Part shown: positions 52,475 to 62,753 of the stretch, one piece after another | How the letters are laid out: each line of letters starts with the position of its first letter | Numbering within the stretch: position 1 is the first letter of the stretch | Assembly: GCA_001464615.1 (NCBI GenBank) | Contig: LNFI01000009.1 | Location: 59,773 to 123,772, forward strand | Direction: 5' to 3' | From: Sphingomonadales bacterium Ga0077557 | Lineage (GTDB): Bacteria; Pseudomonadota; Alphaproteobacteria; Sphingomonadales; Sphingomonadaceae | DNA: 64,000 nucleotides | The notes under the pieces: model-generated | What the model was told of the DNA's origin: nothing | The model's database searches: none | Seen by the model: the letters and a program-made list of their open reading frames with translations, nothing else | Made by a program: the position numbers and the translations under genes

Positions 52475-52825
52475 TCACTTCTTGCCGCTGAGCGGTGCAA
52501 CCGCCTCTTTGCCAAATTGCATGATCAGGTCGCCAATCTCGCGGGCCTGGCTCATGCTGCGGGTGCCCTGGTCGCGCAGGAAATCGCCCTGCACCTTCAT
52601 GACCTCGGTCAGGTCCTTGGCCTGGGCGGCGGCGCGCATCGCGGCGAAGGCCTGCCGCGTGTTTTCCTCGGCCTGGTCAAGCATTTTCATGCCCACAGTC
52701 GATCCACCCTCGGCAAGCTTGGCGCCCGATGATTTCATGGCTTCGCCAGCCTTTTTCGCCGGATCAACGATCTTTTCGTTGATCGTGTCCTTCACCTTGT
52801 CGGCAGTCTTTTTGGTATCGGCCAT
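52475..52825 (-). CDS. Phasin-family granule protein
   Basis: A 116-residue amphipathic helical protein of the phasin family, which coats PHA granules. It has a Lys/Asp-rich N-terminal third, MKSSGAKLAEGGSTVGMKMLDQA, EENTRQAFAAMRAAAQAKD and VQGDFLRDQGTRSMSQAREIGDLI. Its ATG shares one base with the WS/DGAT stop (TAATG), so granule coat and acyltransferase are produced together. The PHA synthase lies 5 kb away. Confidence 0.9.
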   Translation of the reverse strand: MADTKKTADKVKDTINEKIVDPAKKAGEAMKSSGAKLAEGGSTVGMKMLDQAEENTRQAFAAMRAAAQAKDLTEVMKVQGDFLRDQGTRSMSQAREIGDLIMQFGKEAVAPLSGKK

Positions 52826-54393
52826 TATGCGGTTTCCTTCGCTTTAGCGGCCGGCTTGCGCGCGGCAGCGGTGGTTTTGGGTTTGGGCGCAGCAGCCTTC
52901 TTTGTGGGTGCCTTGCGATCGGCAGGCTTTACCGCAACCGCTGCTGTCTTCGCAACTGCCGCAGCGGCAGCCGCCGGGTCCGCCGCAGCCGTCTTCAATG
53001 CCTCAAAAGCGGTGCGAAGCGATGCGGCATAGACATCGGGATCGGGCATCATCACCCGGTCGCAAGTGAAGGAAATCGCGATCGTATCGGTGTAGCTGTA
53101 GATCGTGTTGATCAGCCCCATCGAATCAAACACTGGGCCCAGGCCATACATCGCCACCATTTTCGCGCCGCAGAAGAACAGCGGTACCCGGCTGCCGGGC
53201 ACGTTCGTGACGACGCAGTTGAACACCGGCGCGTGCGCATTGGCAGCGCCAACCCGCGTGTAGAGCCGCGCGGCGAGGCCTGCGAGTCCCGACGGGATCA
53301 GCTGGCTATAATCGGTCAGCGTCCGTGCGCCGACCGCGCCCGTCATTGCCTTGGAATTGGCGGCCTCTGCATGGACGTGCGCCAGGCGCTCGAGCGGATC
53401 GGCGATATGCGTGCCCAGCCCCACCACCATTGCCGAAACGAGATTGCCGAGCGCTGCCTTCTCGCCTTCCGCACGCACCGAAATCGGCGCCATCGCGGTC
53501 AGCGATTCGGCCGGCAGCTCGCCCTTGGCGTCCAGATAGCCGCGAAGGCCACCGCCGACGATCGCCAGGATCACATCGTTGACGGTCGCGCCCGGCACGG
53601 CGTCCTTGATCGCGCGGATGTCCTTCAACGGGAAAGGGGCCGCATCAAACACGCGGTGCGCGGCGACCTTGCCATTGAAGCGCGTCTTGGGCGCGAGCTT
53701 GGTGTTGGCGATGCTGATCTCGCCCTTGCTGACGCTCATCGTCAGCTTGGCCATGCCGGGCAACGACCGCCCGATCGTTTCCGCAACGCGCATCGGCTGG
53801 CGCAGCGAGTTGAAATAGCTGCGCATCAGCAATTCGGCGACATTGGGCATCGATTCAGGCGACCACGCATCGGTCGCCTCGCGCGGGCGCATGCTGGCGT
53901 CGAGATCATGGACCGCGGCGGACATTTCGACGCCCGACATACCGTCGATCGCGGCGTGATGCACCTTGGAGACGAGCGCGAAACAGCCGGGTGGTAGCCC
54001 CTCCACATTGTCGAGCCCTTCGACGATGGTGAATTCCCACAAGGGCTTGTTCAGATCCATCGGTCGCGAATGCAGCCGCGCCACCTGAATGCACAGCTGC
54101 CGCCAGTCGCCGGGTTTAGGCAAAGCGATGTGGCGGACATGGAATTCAATGTCGAACTCCGGATCCTCGATCCAATAGGGATGATCGAGATCAAATGGTA
54201 CGCGCACTAGCCGCTGACGGAAACTGCGCGCACTACCAAGGCGGCTCGCGATGAACTTCAGGATATCCTTGAAGCGCACGAACCCGCCCGGCGCGGTCGA
54301 TGGATCATAGATGCCGACCGAGCCAATATGCATCGGCGTGTGCGGCGTCTCCAGATAGACGAACGATGCGTCCTGACCTGATAATTGTAGCAT
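52825..54393 (-). CDS. Wax ester synthase/diacylglycerol acyltransferase (WS/DGAT) with basic C-terminal tail
   Basis: A 522-residue bifunctional acyltransferase that makes wax esters or triacylglycerol. The catalytic motif HHAAIDG is at 145-151, with SGQDASFVYLETPHTPMHIG at the N-terminus and the family's PLWEF block at 117-121. The final ~60 residues are Ala/Lys/Pro repeats (KAPTKKAAAPKPKTT and similar) resembling histone H1-like tails, not part of the standard fold. They may tether the enzyme to polyanions, granules or DNA. Translationally coupled to the phasin gene. Confidence 0.94.
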   Translation of the reverse strand: MLQLSGQDASFVYLETPHTPMHIGSVGIYDPSTAPGGFVRFKDILKFIASRLGSARSFRQRLVRVPFDLDHPYWIEDPEFDIEFHVRHIALPKPGDWRQLCIQVARLHSRPMDLNKPLWEFTIVEGLDNVEGLPPGCFALVSKVHHAAIDGMSGVEMSAAVHDLDASMRPREATDAWSPESMPNVAELLMRSYFNSLRQPMRVAETIGRSLPGMAKLTMSVSKGEISIANTKLAPKTRFNGKVAAHRVFDAAPFPLKDIRAIKDAVPGATVNDVILAIVGGGLRGYLDAKGELPAESLTAMAPISVRAEGEKAALGNLVSAMVVGLGTHIADPLERLAHVHAEAANSKAMTGAVGARTLTDYSQLIPSGLAGLAARLYTRVGAANAHAPVFNCVVTNVPGSRVPLFFCGAKMVAMYGLGPVFDSMGLINTIYSYTDTIAISFTCDRVMMPDPDVYAASLRTAFEALKTAAADPAAAAAAVAKTAAVAVKPADRKAPTKKAAAPKPKTTAAARKPAAKAKETA

Positions 54394-54410
54394 TGCTTCC
54401 TCCCCGCTCT

Positions 54411-54520
54411 AATTCCTCCCCAGTGTGGGGAGGGGGACCATTCGCCTCTTTCGGCGAATGGTGGAGGGGGCTCGCCCCCTCCACCGCTTCGCGGTCCCCC
54501 TCCCCGTGCCGGGGAGGAAT
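54411..54520. repeat. Palindromic intergenic element with ATTCCTCCCC ends
   Basis: The terminal inverted repeat ATTCCTCCCC / GGGGAGGAAT spans 110 bases and encloses two smaller hairpins (ATTCGCC with GGCGAAT; GGAGGGGG with CCCCCTCC). A T-run follows at the right end. Between the P450 stop and the WS/DGAT start, it might carry a leaky terminator. Confidence 0.75.
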
Positions 54521-54525
54521 GTTTT

Positions 54526-57500
54526 TTACTTCCCGAACCCGAACACATCCTGGTGGAAGCGTCCAGCCTCGATCATTGCTTCAAGCCAATCGGAACCGCT
54601 GGCGTGGTCGCCGCCCTGCTTGTCGGCCGCGATGCGGATCAGCGCGTCGCGGACGGCCGGGGCCATGAACTTGCCGTCGCCGCAGAGATAGATTTGCGCG
54701 CCGGCTTCGGTGGCTGACCAGATCGCGTCGCGGGCGTCCCACATCGCGTCCTGCACGAAGCGCCATTTGAAATCCTTTACAGCGGAAAAAGCGACATAGG
54801 GCTCAATCACGCCGTCCTTTGCCCAAGCGTCCATCTCCGACCGGCAATACCAGTCATGATCGGGGTGGCGACAGCCAAAGAACAGCAGCGATTGCGCTAC
54901 CCCTGCCCCGCCTGCCTTTTGCGCGGCGCGTTCGGCGATGAAGCCGCGCAGTGGCGCAAAGCCAGTGCCGGGGCCGATCAGGATCATCGGCACGCTGGCG
55001 TCCTCAGGCGGCGCGAAGGGCGGATTCGGGCGCCGGACATAGCCAAACACCGCATCGCCCGGCATCACCCGCTGCATATAGCTCGACGCAAAACCGCGAT
55101 GTTCGCCAAGGCCCGACCAGGCCGGTGCCTCCATCGTGCCGACGATCAAATCAGCGATCTGCGGATCAACCAGCGGCGAGGAAGCGATCGAATAGAAGCG
55201 TGGCGCAATCGCGGAGGAGAGCTCGACGAGGCTGTCCAGCGACAGCTCGGCGGCCGGGTGCATTTCGAGCAGGTCGACCAGAGTGAGCCGCTTGGCGGCA
55301 ATCTCGGCGTCGAAGGCACCCTCCAGACGCCCCAGTTCCTTCTTCGTATTGGGGCAGCGCGTCTGTGCCGCGATGACCGCCAACGCACGACGCGGCAACG
55401 TATCGGACAGCTCGATGAAATCGCTGAGCAGGTGCCGCACCGTCACGGTCTGGCCGAGCGGCAAATGGCGGAAGCGCCCGCCTTGCGCGTCTATCCTGAG
55501 CTGAGTCGCACCATCCAGCGCGAGCACCGCAATCGCGCGATCGACCAGTTCGGGGCGGTTATGCGCATAGACCGCGATATGATCGCCCGTGTGGTAACGC
55601 TGCCCCTCGGGCAGACGCACCCGGATGAAGCGCGTTGAGGGGCGCGGCGGCTCGATCGCGAAATCCCACAGGCCGTCGGCGGGCGCGACCATCTCGTCAT
55701 TGGCGATGATGTCGAGACGCTGGGCGTGTTCTGGCAAAACCTGCGCGCGGGTGGCGGCGGCGTCCACAGGCTGCAGCGACAGCGTCGAGCGTTGTTCGGA
55801 GGGCGCAACCTCGCTGCCCAGCGCCTTCCACAAATCGCGCACGAAGCTGGCGACCGCGCCGTCAAAATCGCCCTGCCCGTCCGCCTCGCCGCGCGGGACC
55901 AGGCGGGTGGCGCCAAGCGCTGCAATCGTGTCGTCCACACGCTTCGGGAAATGCTGGTAATTGGGCCATTGGCTGTTGCCGATGCCGAGCACCGCGAATT
56001 TCGCGCCCGACCAGTCGAGCACATCGACCTGCCCTGAATCGATCAACCGCTCGATTTCCACCGCGCTGTCGGGCGCGCGGCCATTATAGGTGGCGGTGAC
56101 GATGACGATCACCTTGTCCTCGGGCAAATGCCCGGCAACAAACGCCTCGTCCATCGATCGGACAGCGGTTTCGAAGCCATCGACGCTGGCGCGTTCGGCG
56201 ATCTCCTCGGCGATGTCGCGGGCGGTGCCCAGGCTGGTGCCATAGAGCACGGTGAAGCGCTGGCCATTGCCCGATACGGCGGCGGCGGGGGCGGTTTCGG
56301 TCGGGACCTCGGTGGCGGGGGCGACCGACATCCGCTCATGCGGTTGGCGGAGGCGCACCCGCATGAAGAACTGGTCGGGCTTGATCGACAGCGTTTCCTT
56401 GATCCGCAGCTGATACATGTGCGGATCGCCGATCGCGAATTTCTGCAGAATCATCGCCAGCGCCAGCTTGGCCTCGACCATTGCAAACTGGCGCCCAATG
56501 CACGCCCGCTCGCCATTACCGAAGGGCTTATAGGCGTGCGGGTGGTGCTTGGCTTCATTCTCGGGCAGCCAGCGATCGATATCGAACTCGTCGGGGTTGG
56601 TCCAGGCGCCGGGAAAGCGGTGCAGGCCGGGCGAGAAGACGTTGACCGGTCGGTCCTTGCGCAGGGTCCATTTGCCGTCGCCGATGCTCGTGTCCTCGAA
56701 CGGGGCGAGGGTGAAGGCGGGCGCGGTCGGCCAGAGGCGGAGCGCTTCCTTCAGGATGCGCTCAATCACCACCAGTTGTGCGTTCTGCGCATAGTCCGGA
56801 CGGGTATCGCCGGGCAGGACGCGGTCAACCTCGGCATAGGCCTGCGCCAGGACGTGCGGATTGCGCAGCAGATGGTAGAGCGCGAAGGTCAGCATCCCCG
56901 ACGTGGTTTCATGCCCCGCGATCAGGAAGGTCAGCACCTGATAGCGGATGTTGATGTCGTCCAGCGTCTCGCCCGTTTCGGGGTCGGCCGCCGCGATCAT
57001 CAGATTGAGCAGGTCTTTGCCGTCGTTTGGATGCGCGCGGCGTTCGGCGATGATACCGTCCACCAGCGCGTTCATCAGCGCGATATCGGCCTCGAACTGG
57101 CGCTCCGCCTTTTTGGCAAAACGTTGCTGCATCGGCAGCCGGGTGATCATGTTGAGCGATTCGCCGAGCGCCCGACCCAGTGCCTCCAGAAACGGATCGA
57201 GCTCCTCCATCTCGAAGCTGTTGAAGCGGTGCCCGAACCCCGCGACCGCAATCGAATCGAGCGTGAAGCGAGTCATGTCGTCCGCCACCAGCACATCATT
57301 GCCCGACAGCCGCGACCATTTCGCGACGAGCTGGTCCGCCACCTCCAGCATCATGTCGAAATAGCCCTTCATCGCGCGCTGGCTGAACGCGGGGAGCAGG
57401 ATGCGGTGCGCCTTGCCCCAATTCTCCTCCTCGCTGAACGCAGTGAAAAGGCCATCGCCCGCAAAACGGCGGACGACGCGCAGCCCCGGCCCCGGCATCT

Positions 57501-57726
57501 TGCGGAAACGGGTTTCGTCACACAATTCGGCGACAAGATCGGGATTGGTGACGAACAGCCCGACGCGGCTGCCAAACTTCAGCTTGAAAATGCCCCCGGG
57601 AAAATCACGCCCCGCATGCAGCAAATAGCCGATCAGGCCCTGGCGGATGATGTGGTGGAGGTGGCCGACGACAGGCAACGCAGGGGGCGACGGAAAGGTC
57701 GACGCTTTCTCGATTACGGACGCCAT
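54526..57726 (-). CDS. CYP102-type bifunctional cytochrome P450 / NADPH reductase
   Basis: A 1066-residue P450-BM3-like fusion that hydroxylates fatty acids using NADPH. The P450 domain (~1-460) has the oxygen-binding AGHETTS (270-276), ExxR (E327-R330) and the haem ligand Cys409 in FGNGERACIG. A linker (~462-485) leads to an FMN domain (TVLYGTSLGTARDIAEEIAERA at ~488) and then FAD/NADPH domains (PRFYSIASSP, ILIGPGTGFAPLRGFI, FFGCRHPDHDWY). The protein ends FHQDVFGFGK. The BM3 size is ~1050. The regulator seen in Bacillus (BM3R1) is absent. Confidence 0.97.
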   Translation of the reverse strand: MASVIEKASTFPSPPALPVVGHLHHIIRQGLIGYLLHAGRDFPGGIFKLKFGSRVGLFVTNPDLVAELCDETRFRKMPGPGLRVVRRFAGDGLFTAFSEEENWGKAHRILLPAFSQRAMKGYFDMMLEVADQLVAKWSRLSGNDVLVADDMTRFTLDSIAVAGFGHRFNSFEMEELDPFLEALGRALGESLNMITRLPMQQRFAKKAERQFEADIALMNALVDGIIAERRAHPNDGKDLLNLMIAAADPETGETLDDINIRYQVLTFLIAGHETTSGMLTFALYHLLRNPHVLAQAYAEVDRVLPGDTRPDYAQNAQLVVIERILKEALRLWPTAPAFTLAPFEDTSIGDGKWTLRKDRPVNVFSPGLHRFPGAWTNPDEFDIDRWLPENEAKHHPHAYKPFGNGERACIGRQFAMVEAKLALAMILQKFAIGDPHMYQLRIKETLSIKPDQFFMRVRLRQPHERMSVAPATEVPTETAPAAAVSGNGQRFTVLYGTSLGTARDIAEEIAERASVDGFETAVRSMDEAFVAGHLPEDKVIVIVTATYNGRAPDSAVEIERLIDSGQVDVLDWSGAKFAVLGIGNSQWPNYQHFPKRVDDTIAALGATRLVPRGEADGQGDFDGAVASFVRDLWKALGSEVAPSEQRSTLSLQPVDAAATRAQVLPEHAQRLDIIANDEMVAPADGLWDFAIEPPRPSTRFIRVRLPEGQRYHTGDHIAVYAHNRPELVDRAIAVLALDGATQLRIDAQGGRFRHLPLGQTVTVRHLLSDFIELSDTLPRRALAVIAAQTRCPNTKKELGRLEGAFDAEIAAKRLTLVDLLEMHPAAELSLDSLVELSSAIAPRFYSIASSPLVDPQIADLIVGTMEAPAWSGLGEHRGFASSYMQRVMPGDAVFGYVRRPNPPFAPPEDASVPMILIGPGTGFAPLRGFIAERAAQKAGGAGVAQSLLFFGCRHPDHDWYCRSEMDAWAKDGVIEPYVAFSAVKDFKWRFVQDAMWDARDAIWSATEAGAQIYLCGDGKFMAPAVRDALIRIAADKQGGDHASGSDWLEAMIEAGRFHQDVFGFGK

Positions 57727-57809
57727 TTATTCTTCTCTCCCGCTTGGCAACACCTCACCACATGGGCGGCGGAAGTGCAATGCGTGCGGTGGTTAGGGGG
57801 CTGAGCCCG

Positions 57810-58100
57810 TCAGATTCCGCCGCTCCACACCGCCAAGTACATTGGAACTACAAACAGCGACATACTTGACGCCATGGCAAGCAACACGGCACCTCGACCC
57901 TTCTTGTTGACGAAAAAGATCGCTGCCAACAAAAGGCAAAAAACAAAAATTGGGATTGTGAGGTAGAGATTGACTTGCCCCGAGTTTGGATAGCCGGGCA
58001 CGTGCTGACCTACGATACTCTGATAAGCCAAAACACCCACGAGCGACGCCAAACCCCAGAAAGATAACGCGATTGCTGCAAGAACATTTGCTGCTGTCAT
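57810..58100 (-). CDS. Small membrane protein, 96 aa
   Basis: Three helices (VLAAIALSFWGLASLVGVLAYQ; LYLTIPIFVFCLLLAAIFFV; AVLLAMASSMSLFVVPMYLAV). No family recognised. ATG 58100 is chosen over the 58160 frame start, which runs into the repeat. Lower GC than its neighbours. Confidence 0.5.
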   Translation of the reverse strand: MTAANVLAAIALSFWGLASLVGVLAYQSIVGQHVPGYPNSGQVNLYLTIPIFVFCLLLAAIFFVNKKGRGAVLLAMASSMSLFVVPMYLAVWSGGI

Positions 58101-58162
58101 TCGACGAGATTGGACCGTCTGACGAATGAACGCAAGTGGAACGTAAACCTCCGCCCCCACCT

Positions 58163-58252
58163 CCGTCGCCCCGGACTTGTTCCGGGGTCCACCGTGCCTC
58201 GATAGCTCAGCACGGGAGGATGAGTGGGCCCCGGAACTAGTCCGGGATGAAG
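58163..58252. repeat. Palindromic intergenic repeat (CCCCGG hairpins)
   Basis: Reads CGTCGCCCCGGACTTGTTCC then, after a spacer, GGCCCCGGAACTAGTCCGGG. It matches the design of the 45814 element and lies just beyond the end of the CitE-like gene. Confidence 0.7.
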
Positions 58253-58253
58253 G

Positions 58254-59129
58254 TTATGGTGTTTGACCATCGATAGCCTCTGCCACCGCCAGCACGCGTT
58301 CCGCCTCCACCAGATGCAGCCGCTCGACCATGCGCCCGTCGAGGCGAATAGCGCCCTTGCCGGCGTGCTCCGGCAGCGCAAATGCTGCAGTAATGCTGCG
58401 GGCACGGGCGATCTCGTCTTCGGTTGGGGAGAACACCTGATTGCAGGGGCCAACCTGTGCCGGGTGGATCAGAGTCTTGCCGTCGAAGCCAAGCGCCAAC
58501 CCCTGCTCAGCCTCTACGCGGAACCGATCGAGATCGCTGAAATCATTGCACACCCCGTCAAGCGCGATCAGCCCGCGTGAGCGCGCCGCCGCGAGCGCGA
58601 AGGTCAAGATCGATAGCATCGTGGCGCGATCCGGCGTCAACCGGGCGCGCATTTCGAGCGCGAGATCGTTGGTGCCCATGACGAATCCCGCCAGCCGCGT
58701 GGTGCGCGCGGCATCGGCGATGGCCTGCAACCGGCCGACCGCCAGGCAGGTCTCGATCATCACCCACAGCTTCAACCCCGGCTGCGCGGCGGCGAGCGCT
58801 GCATCATAGCGGGCGACATCTTCCGGCCCGTTCACCTTGGGCACCAGCACCGCGTCGATATCAAGCGTTGCCGCCGCCGCAAGATCATCGGCGCCCCATT
58901 CGGTATCGAGGGCATTGACGCGCAACACCTTCAGCCGATGGCCGAACCCGCCTTCAACAAAGGCCGCCACCGCTGCCATCCGCGCGGCCACCTTCATTTC
59001 GGGCGCAACCGCATCCTCAAGATCGAGGATCACCGCATCGCATGGCAGGGTGCGCGCCTTCTCGATCGCGCGGGGGTTTGATGCGGGCAGGTAAAGCGCG
59101 CTGCGGCAGGGGCGGATTTCGTGTATCAT
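58254..59129 (-). CDS. HpcH/HpaI-CitE family CoA ester lyase
   Basis: A 291-residue TIM-barrel protein of the citrate lyase beta/CitE-like type. [33 protein letters not shown] opens the barrel and [25 protein letters not shown] and [11 protein letters not shown] are conserved. Members cleave malyl-, citramalyl- or similar CoA thioesters; beta-methylmalyl-CoA lyase is possible. ATG 59129 gives the standard N-terminus. It diverges from gcdH, 81 bases away. Confidence 0.88.
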   Translation of the reverse strand: MIHEIRPCRSALYLPASNPRAIEKARTLPCDAVILDLEDAVAPEMKVAARMAAVAAFVEGGFGHRLKVLRVNALDTEWGADDLAAAATLDIDAVLVPKVNGPEDVARYDAALAAAQPGLKLWVMIETCLAVGRLQAIADAARTTRLAGFVMGTNDLALEMRARLTPDRATMLSILTFALAAARSRGLIALDGVCNDFSDLDRFRVEAEQGLALGFDGKTLIHPAQVGPCNQVFSPTEDEIARARSITAAFALPEHAGKGAIRLDGRMVERLHLVEAERVLAVAEAIDGQTP

Positions 59130-59210
59130 ACGGCTCTTGTACCGGGTGGGGCTGGACAAATCGACGCCCAAGCAGGAAGCGGGCGGCAGGTAATCGCAGG
59201 AGTAGGTACG

Positions 59211-60394
<1,184 letters not shown>

Positions 60395-60395
<1 letters not shown>

Positions 60396-60934
60396 TGAAA
60401 GAGCCGATGCCGTTTGATCCGCAACCGACCTTGGTCGGGCCGATGGTGACGCTGTCGCCGCTGCGCGCGGAGGATTGGGAGGCGCTGTTCGCGGTCGCCG
60501 CTGATCCGCTGATTTGGGAAGTCCACCCGGCGCATGATCGCTGGCAGGAGCCGGTGTTCAAGCAGTTCTTTGCCAATGCGATGGAGTCGGGCGGCTGCCT
60601 TGTCATCCGCGACAAGGCGACCGGCGCGGTAATCGGGTCAAGCCGCTACGACCTGACCCGAGTTGAACCCGGCGAGGTCGAGATCGGCTGGACGTTCCTT
60701 GCCCGCAGTTACTGGGGGGGTGGCACCAACCGCGAGATCAAGACGCTGATGATCGCGCATGCGCTGCGCTGGTTTGATGCCGCCGTCTTCTATGTTGGTG
60801 CCGGGAATATCCGGTCGCGCCGCGCGATGGAGAAGATTGGCGGAGAATTACTGCCTGGCCGAACGATTGATTTCGAAATGGCGGGCGTGCCGACAGCGCA
60901 TGTCGTGTACGCGATCCGTAAGCCCCTCGCATGA
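60395..60934 (+). CDS. GNAT-family acetyltransferase (RimJ/RimL-like)
   Basis: A 179-residue N-acetyltransferase. VGPMVTLSPLRAEDWEALF is the RimL-type opening; IGWTFLARSYWGGGTNREIKTLMIAHAL is the acetyl-CoA region. Its ATG overlaps the gcdH stop (TGATG), so it is coupled to the pathway though its substrate is unknown. Its last bases overlap the CoA-transferase start. Confidence 0.87.
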
Positions 60935-62067
60935 CCGAAGCCGCACGCCCCCTGTCCGGCATCAAGGTGGTCGAACTCGCGCGCATCTTGGCGGGGCCGT
61001 GGTGCGGGCAATTGCTCGCTGATCTGGGTGCCGAGGTGGTCAAGGTCGAGCGTCCCGGCGCAGGGGACGACACCCGCCATTGGGGGCCGCCCTTTATGAT
61101 CGGTCCGGACGGGGCCAATCTGGATGCGGCTTATTACCATTCAACCAATCGCGGCAAATCATCGGTGGCGATCGATATCGCGACGCCTGAGGGGCAGGCA
61201 CAGGTGCGCGCGATGATTGCCGACGCCGATGTCGTGATTGAGAATTACAAGGTCGGCGGCCTCGCCAAATATGGCCTTGATCATGCCACCCTCTCCGCGA
61301 TCAACCCGCGGCTGATTACCTGCTCGATCACTGGCTTCGGGCAGACCGGGCCCTATGCCCACCGGGCGGGCTATGACTTCATCATCCAGGGCATGGGTGG
61401 CAGCATGTCGATGACTGGCGAGCCCGATGGCGCGCCGCAAAAGTCGGGCATCGCCTATGCCGATATCTTTACGGGCGTCTATTCGGCGGTCGCCATCCTG
61501 GCAGCGTTGCGCCAGCGCGACGCCACGGGAAAAGGCGCGCATATCGATATGGCGCTGCTCGATACCCAGGTGGCGGTGCTCGCCAATCAGGCGCTGAACT
61601 GGATGGCATCGGGGGTGGTGCCGCACAGGATGGGCAATGGCCATGCGAACCTGACCCCGTATCAGTCTTTCGTCTGTGCCGATGGCGACCTGATCATCGC
61701 GGTCGGCAATGACGGGCAGTTTCGCAAGCTGTGCGACGTGCTGAACGTGCCGCTCGCCGATGATCCGCGCTTTGCCACCAATCCGCAGCGTTTGGGCAAT
61801 CGCGCGGCCTTGATCGCCACGCTTACCGCAACGATTGTCACCTGGCGCAAGGCCGATTTGTACGAAGCACTTGAAGTGGCAGGCGTGCCGGCAGGACCGA
61901 TCAACCGCGTCGACGACGTATTTGCTGATCCCCAGGTGATCGCGCGTGGCATGCAGATTATGCGTCAGGGCCTGCCCGGCGTCGCCAGCCCGATCGTGAT
62001 TGACGGCAAGCGCATGGTCGCCGAGCGTGCGAGCCCGCCCCGCCCGGCCAAAGGAACCGCCGCATGA
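60931..62067 (+). CDS. Family III CoA-transferase (CaiB/BaiF), probably glutarate CoA-transferase
   Basis: A 378-residue formyl-CoA/L-carnitine CoA-transferase-like enzyme. PLSGIKVVELARILAGPWCGQLLADLGAEVVKVE and GAGDDTRHWGPPF are the N-terminal family signature, and the catalytic Asp is expected in ADVVIENYKVGGLAKYGLD-type surroundings. Next to gcdH, the likely reaction is glutarate plus succinyl-CoA to glutaryl-CoA, as for human SUGCT. Substrate is inferred from context. Confidence 0.92.
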   Translation: MTEAARPLSGIKVVELARILAGPWCGQLLADLGAEVVKVERPGAGDDTRHWGPPFMIGPDGANLDAAYYHSTNRGKSSVAIDIATPEGQAQVRAMIADADVVIENYKVGGLAKYGLDHATLSAINPRLITCSITGFGQTGPYAHRAGYDFIIQGMGGSMSMTGEPDGAPQKSGIAYADIFTGVYSAVAILAALRQRDATGKGAHIDMALLDTQVAVLANQALNWMASGVVPHRMGNGHANLTPYQSFVCADGDLIIAVGNDGQFRKLCDVLNVPLADDPRFATNPQRLGNRAALIATLTATIVTWRKADLYEALEVAGVPAGPINRVDDVFADPQVIARGMQIMRQGLPGVASPIVIDGKRMVAERASPPRPAKGTAA

Positions 62068-62642
62068 CCCGCTTCACGGTCAACAACCAGCCCGTCGAAT
62101 ATCGGCTCGATCCGAAAACGCCGCTGCTGTGGGCGCTGCGCGATGCCTCAAACCTTACCGGCACAAAATATGGCTGTGGTACTGGCGACTGCGGTGCCTG
62201 CACCGTGGATATCGATGGCGAAGCCGTGCGTTCCTGCCAGGCGACGATCGGGTCGATCGAAGGGGCGTTTGTCACCACCATCGAAGCGCTGTCGCGCGAG
62301 CGGGCGCATCCCGTTCAGCAAGCCTTTATTGCCAAAAACGTCCCGCAATGCGGATTTTGCGTGCCGGGAATGATTATGGCCGCGGCGATACTGATCAAAA
62401 AAAATCGCGACCCATCCGAACAGGATATCGAAGAGGCGATCACCAATTTGTGTCGCTGTGGCATATACCCCCGGATTATTGAGGCCATTCAATTGGCCGC
62501 TCGTGTGCAGCGGGGCGATGAAACCATTGAAATCACTGCCGCGCCGGATATCAATCATGCTGATGCCGCCCGGTCGATCCCGGCGCTGACACCCACCACC
62601 GGACCCGCCAAGGGGGCGACCACGCCGCCGAGCCGACGATAG
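62064..62642 (+). CDS. (2Fe-2S)-binding protein, small subunit of a xanthine dehydrogenase/isoquinoline oxidoreductase-type enzyme
   Basis: A 192-residue protein with the two 2Fe-2S domains of molybdenum hydroxylases: plant-type GCGTGDCGACTV with a fourth cysteine in VRSC, then the four-helix CGFCVPGMIM with CRC. It resembles IorA and related alpha subunits (~150 residues) but has a ~35-residue Pro/Thr-rich C-terminal tail. No molybdopterin-binding beta subunit follows, which makes it an orphan. The ATG overlaps the CoA-transferase stop. Confidence 0.93.
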   Translation: MTRFTVNNQPVEYRLDPKTPLLWALRDASNLTGTKYGCGTGDCGACTVDIDGEAVRSCQATIGSIEGAFVTTIEALSRERAHPVQQAFIAKNVPQCGFCVPGMIMAAAILIKKNRDPSEQDIEEAITNLCRCGIYPRIIEAIQLAARVQRGDETIEITAAPDINHADAARSIPALTPTTGPAKGATTPPSRR

Positions 62643-62753
62643 TTTCCTTTCGCTAACCTTACATCGCAATTCAGAAACGGCTCATCGACTCTGTTCCATT
62701 ACGGGGCATCGCTTCTCCGGACCGTTCGGGCAGCGCGTGATGTGGAGGAACTT

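Noticed and set aside
56128..57804. 558-codon frame opposite the P450 domain
   Set aside because: Antisense of CYP102, with no recognisable motif and a composition typical of reverse frames.
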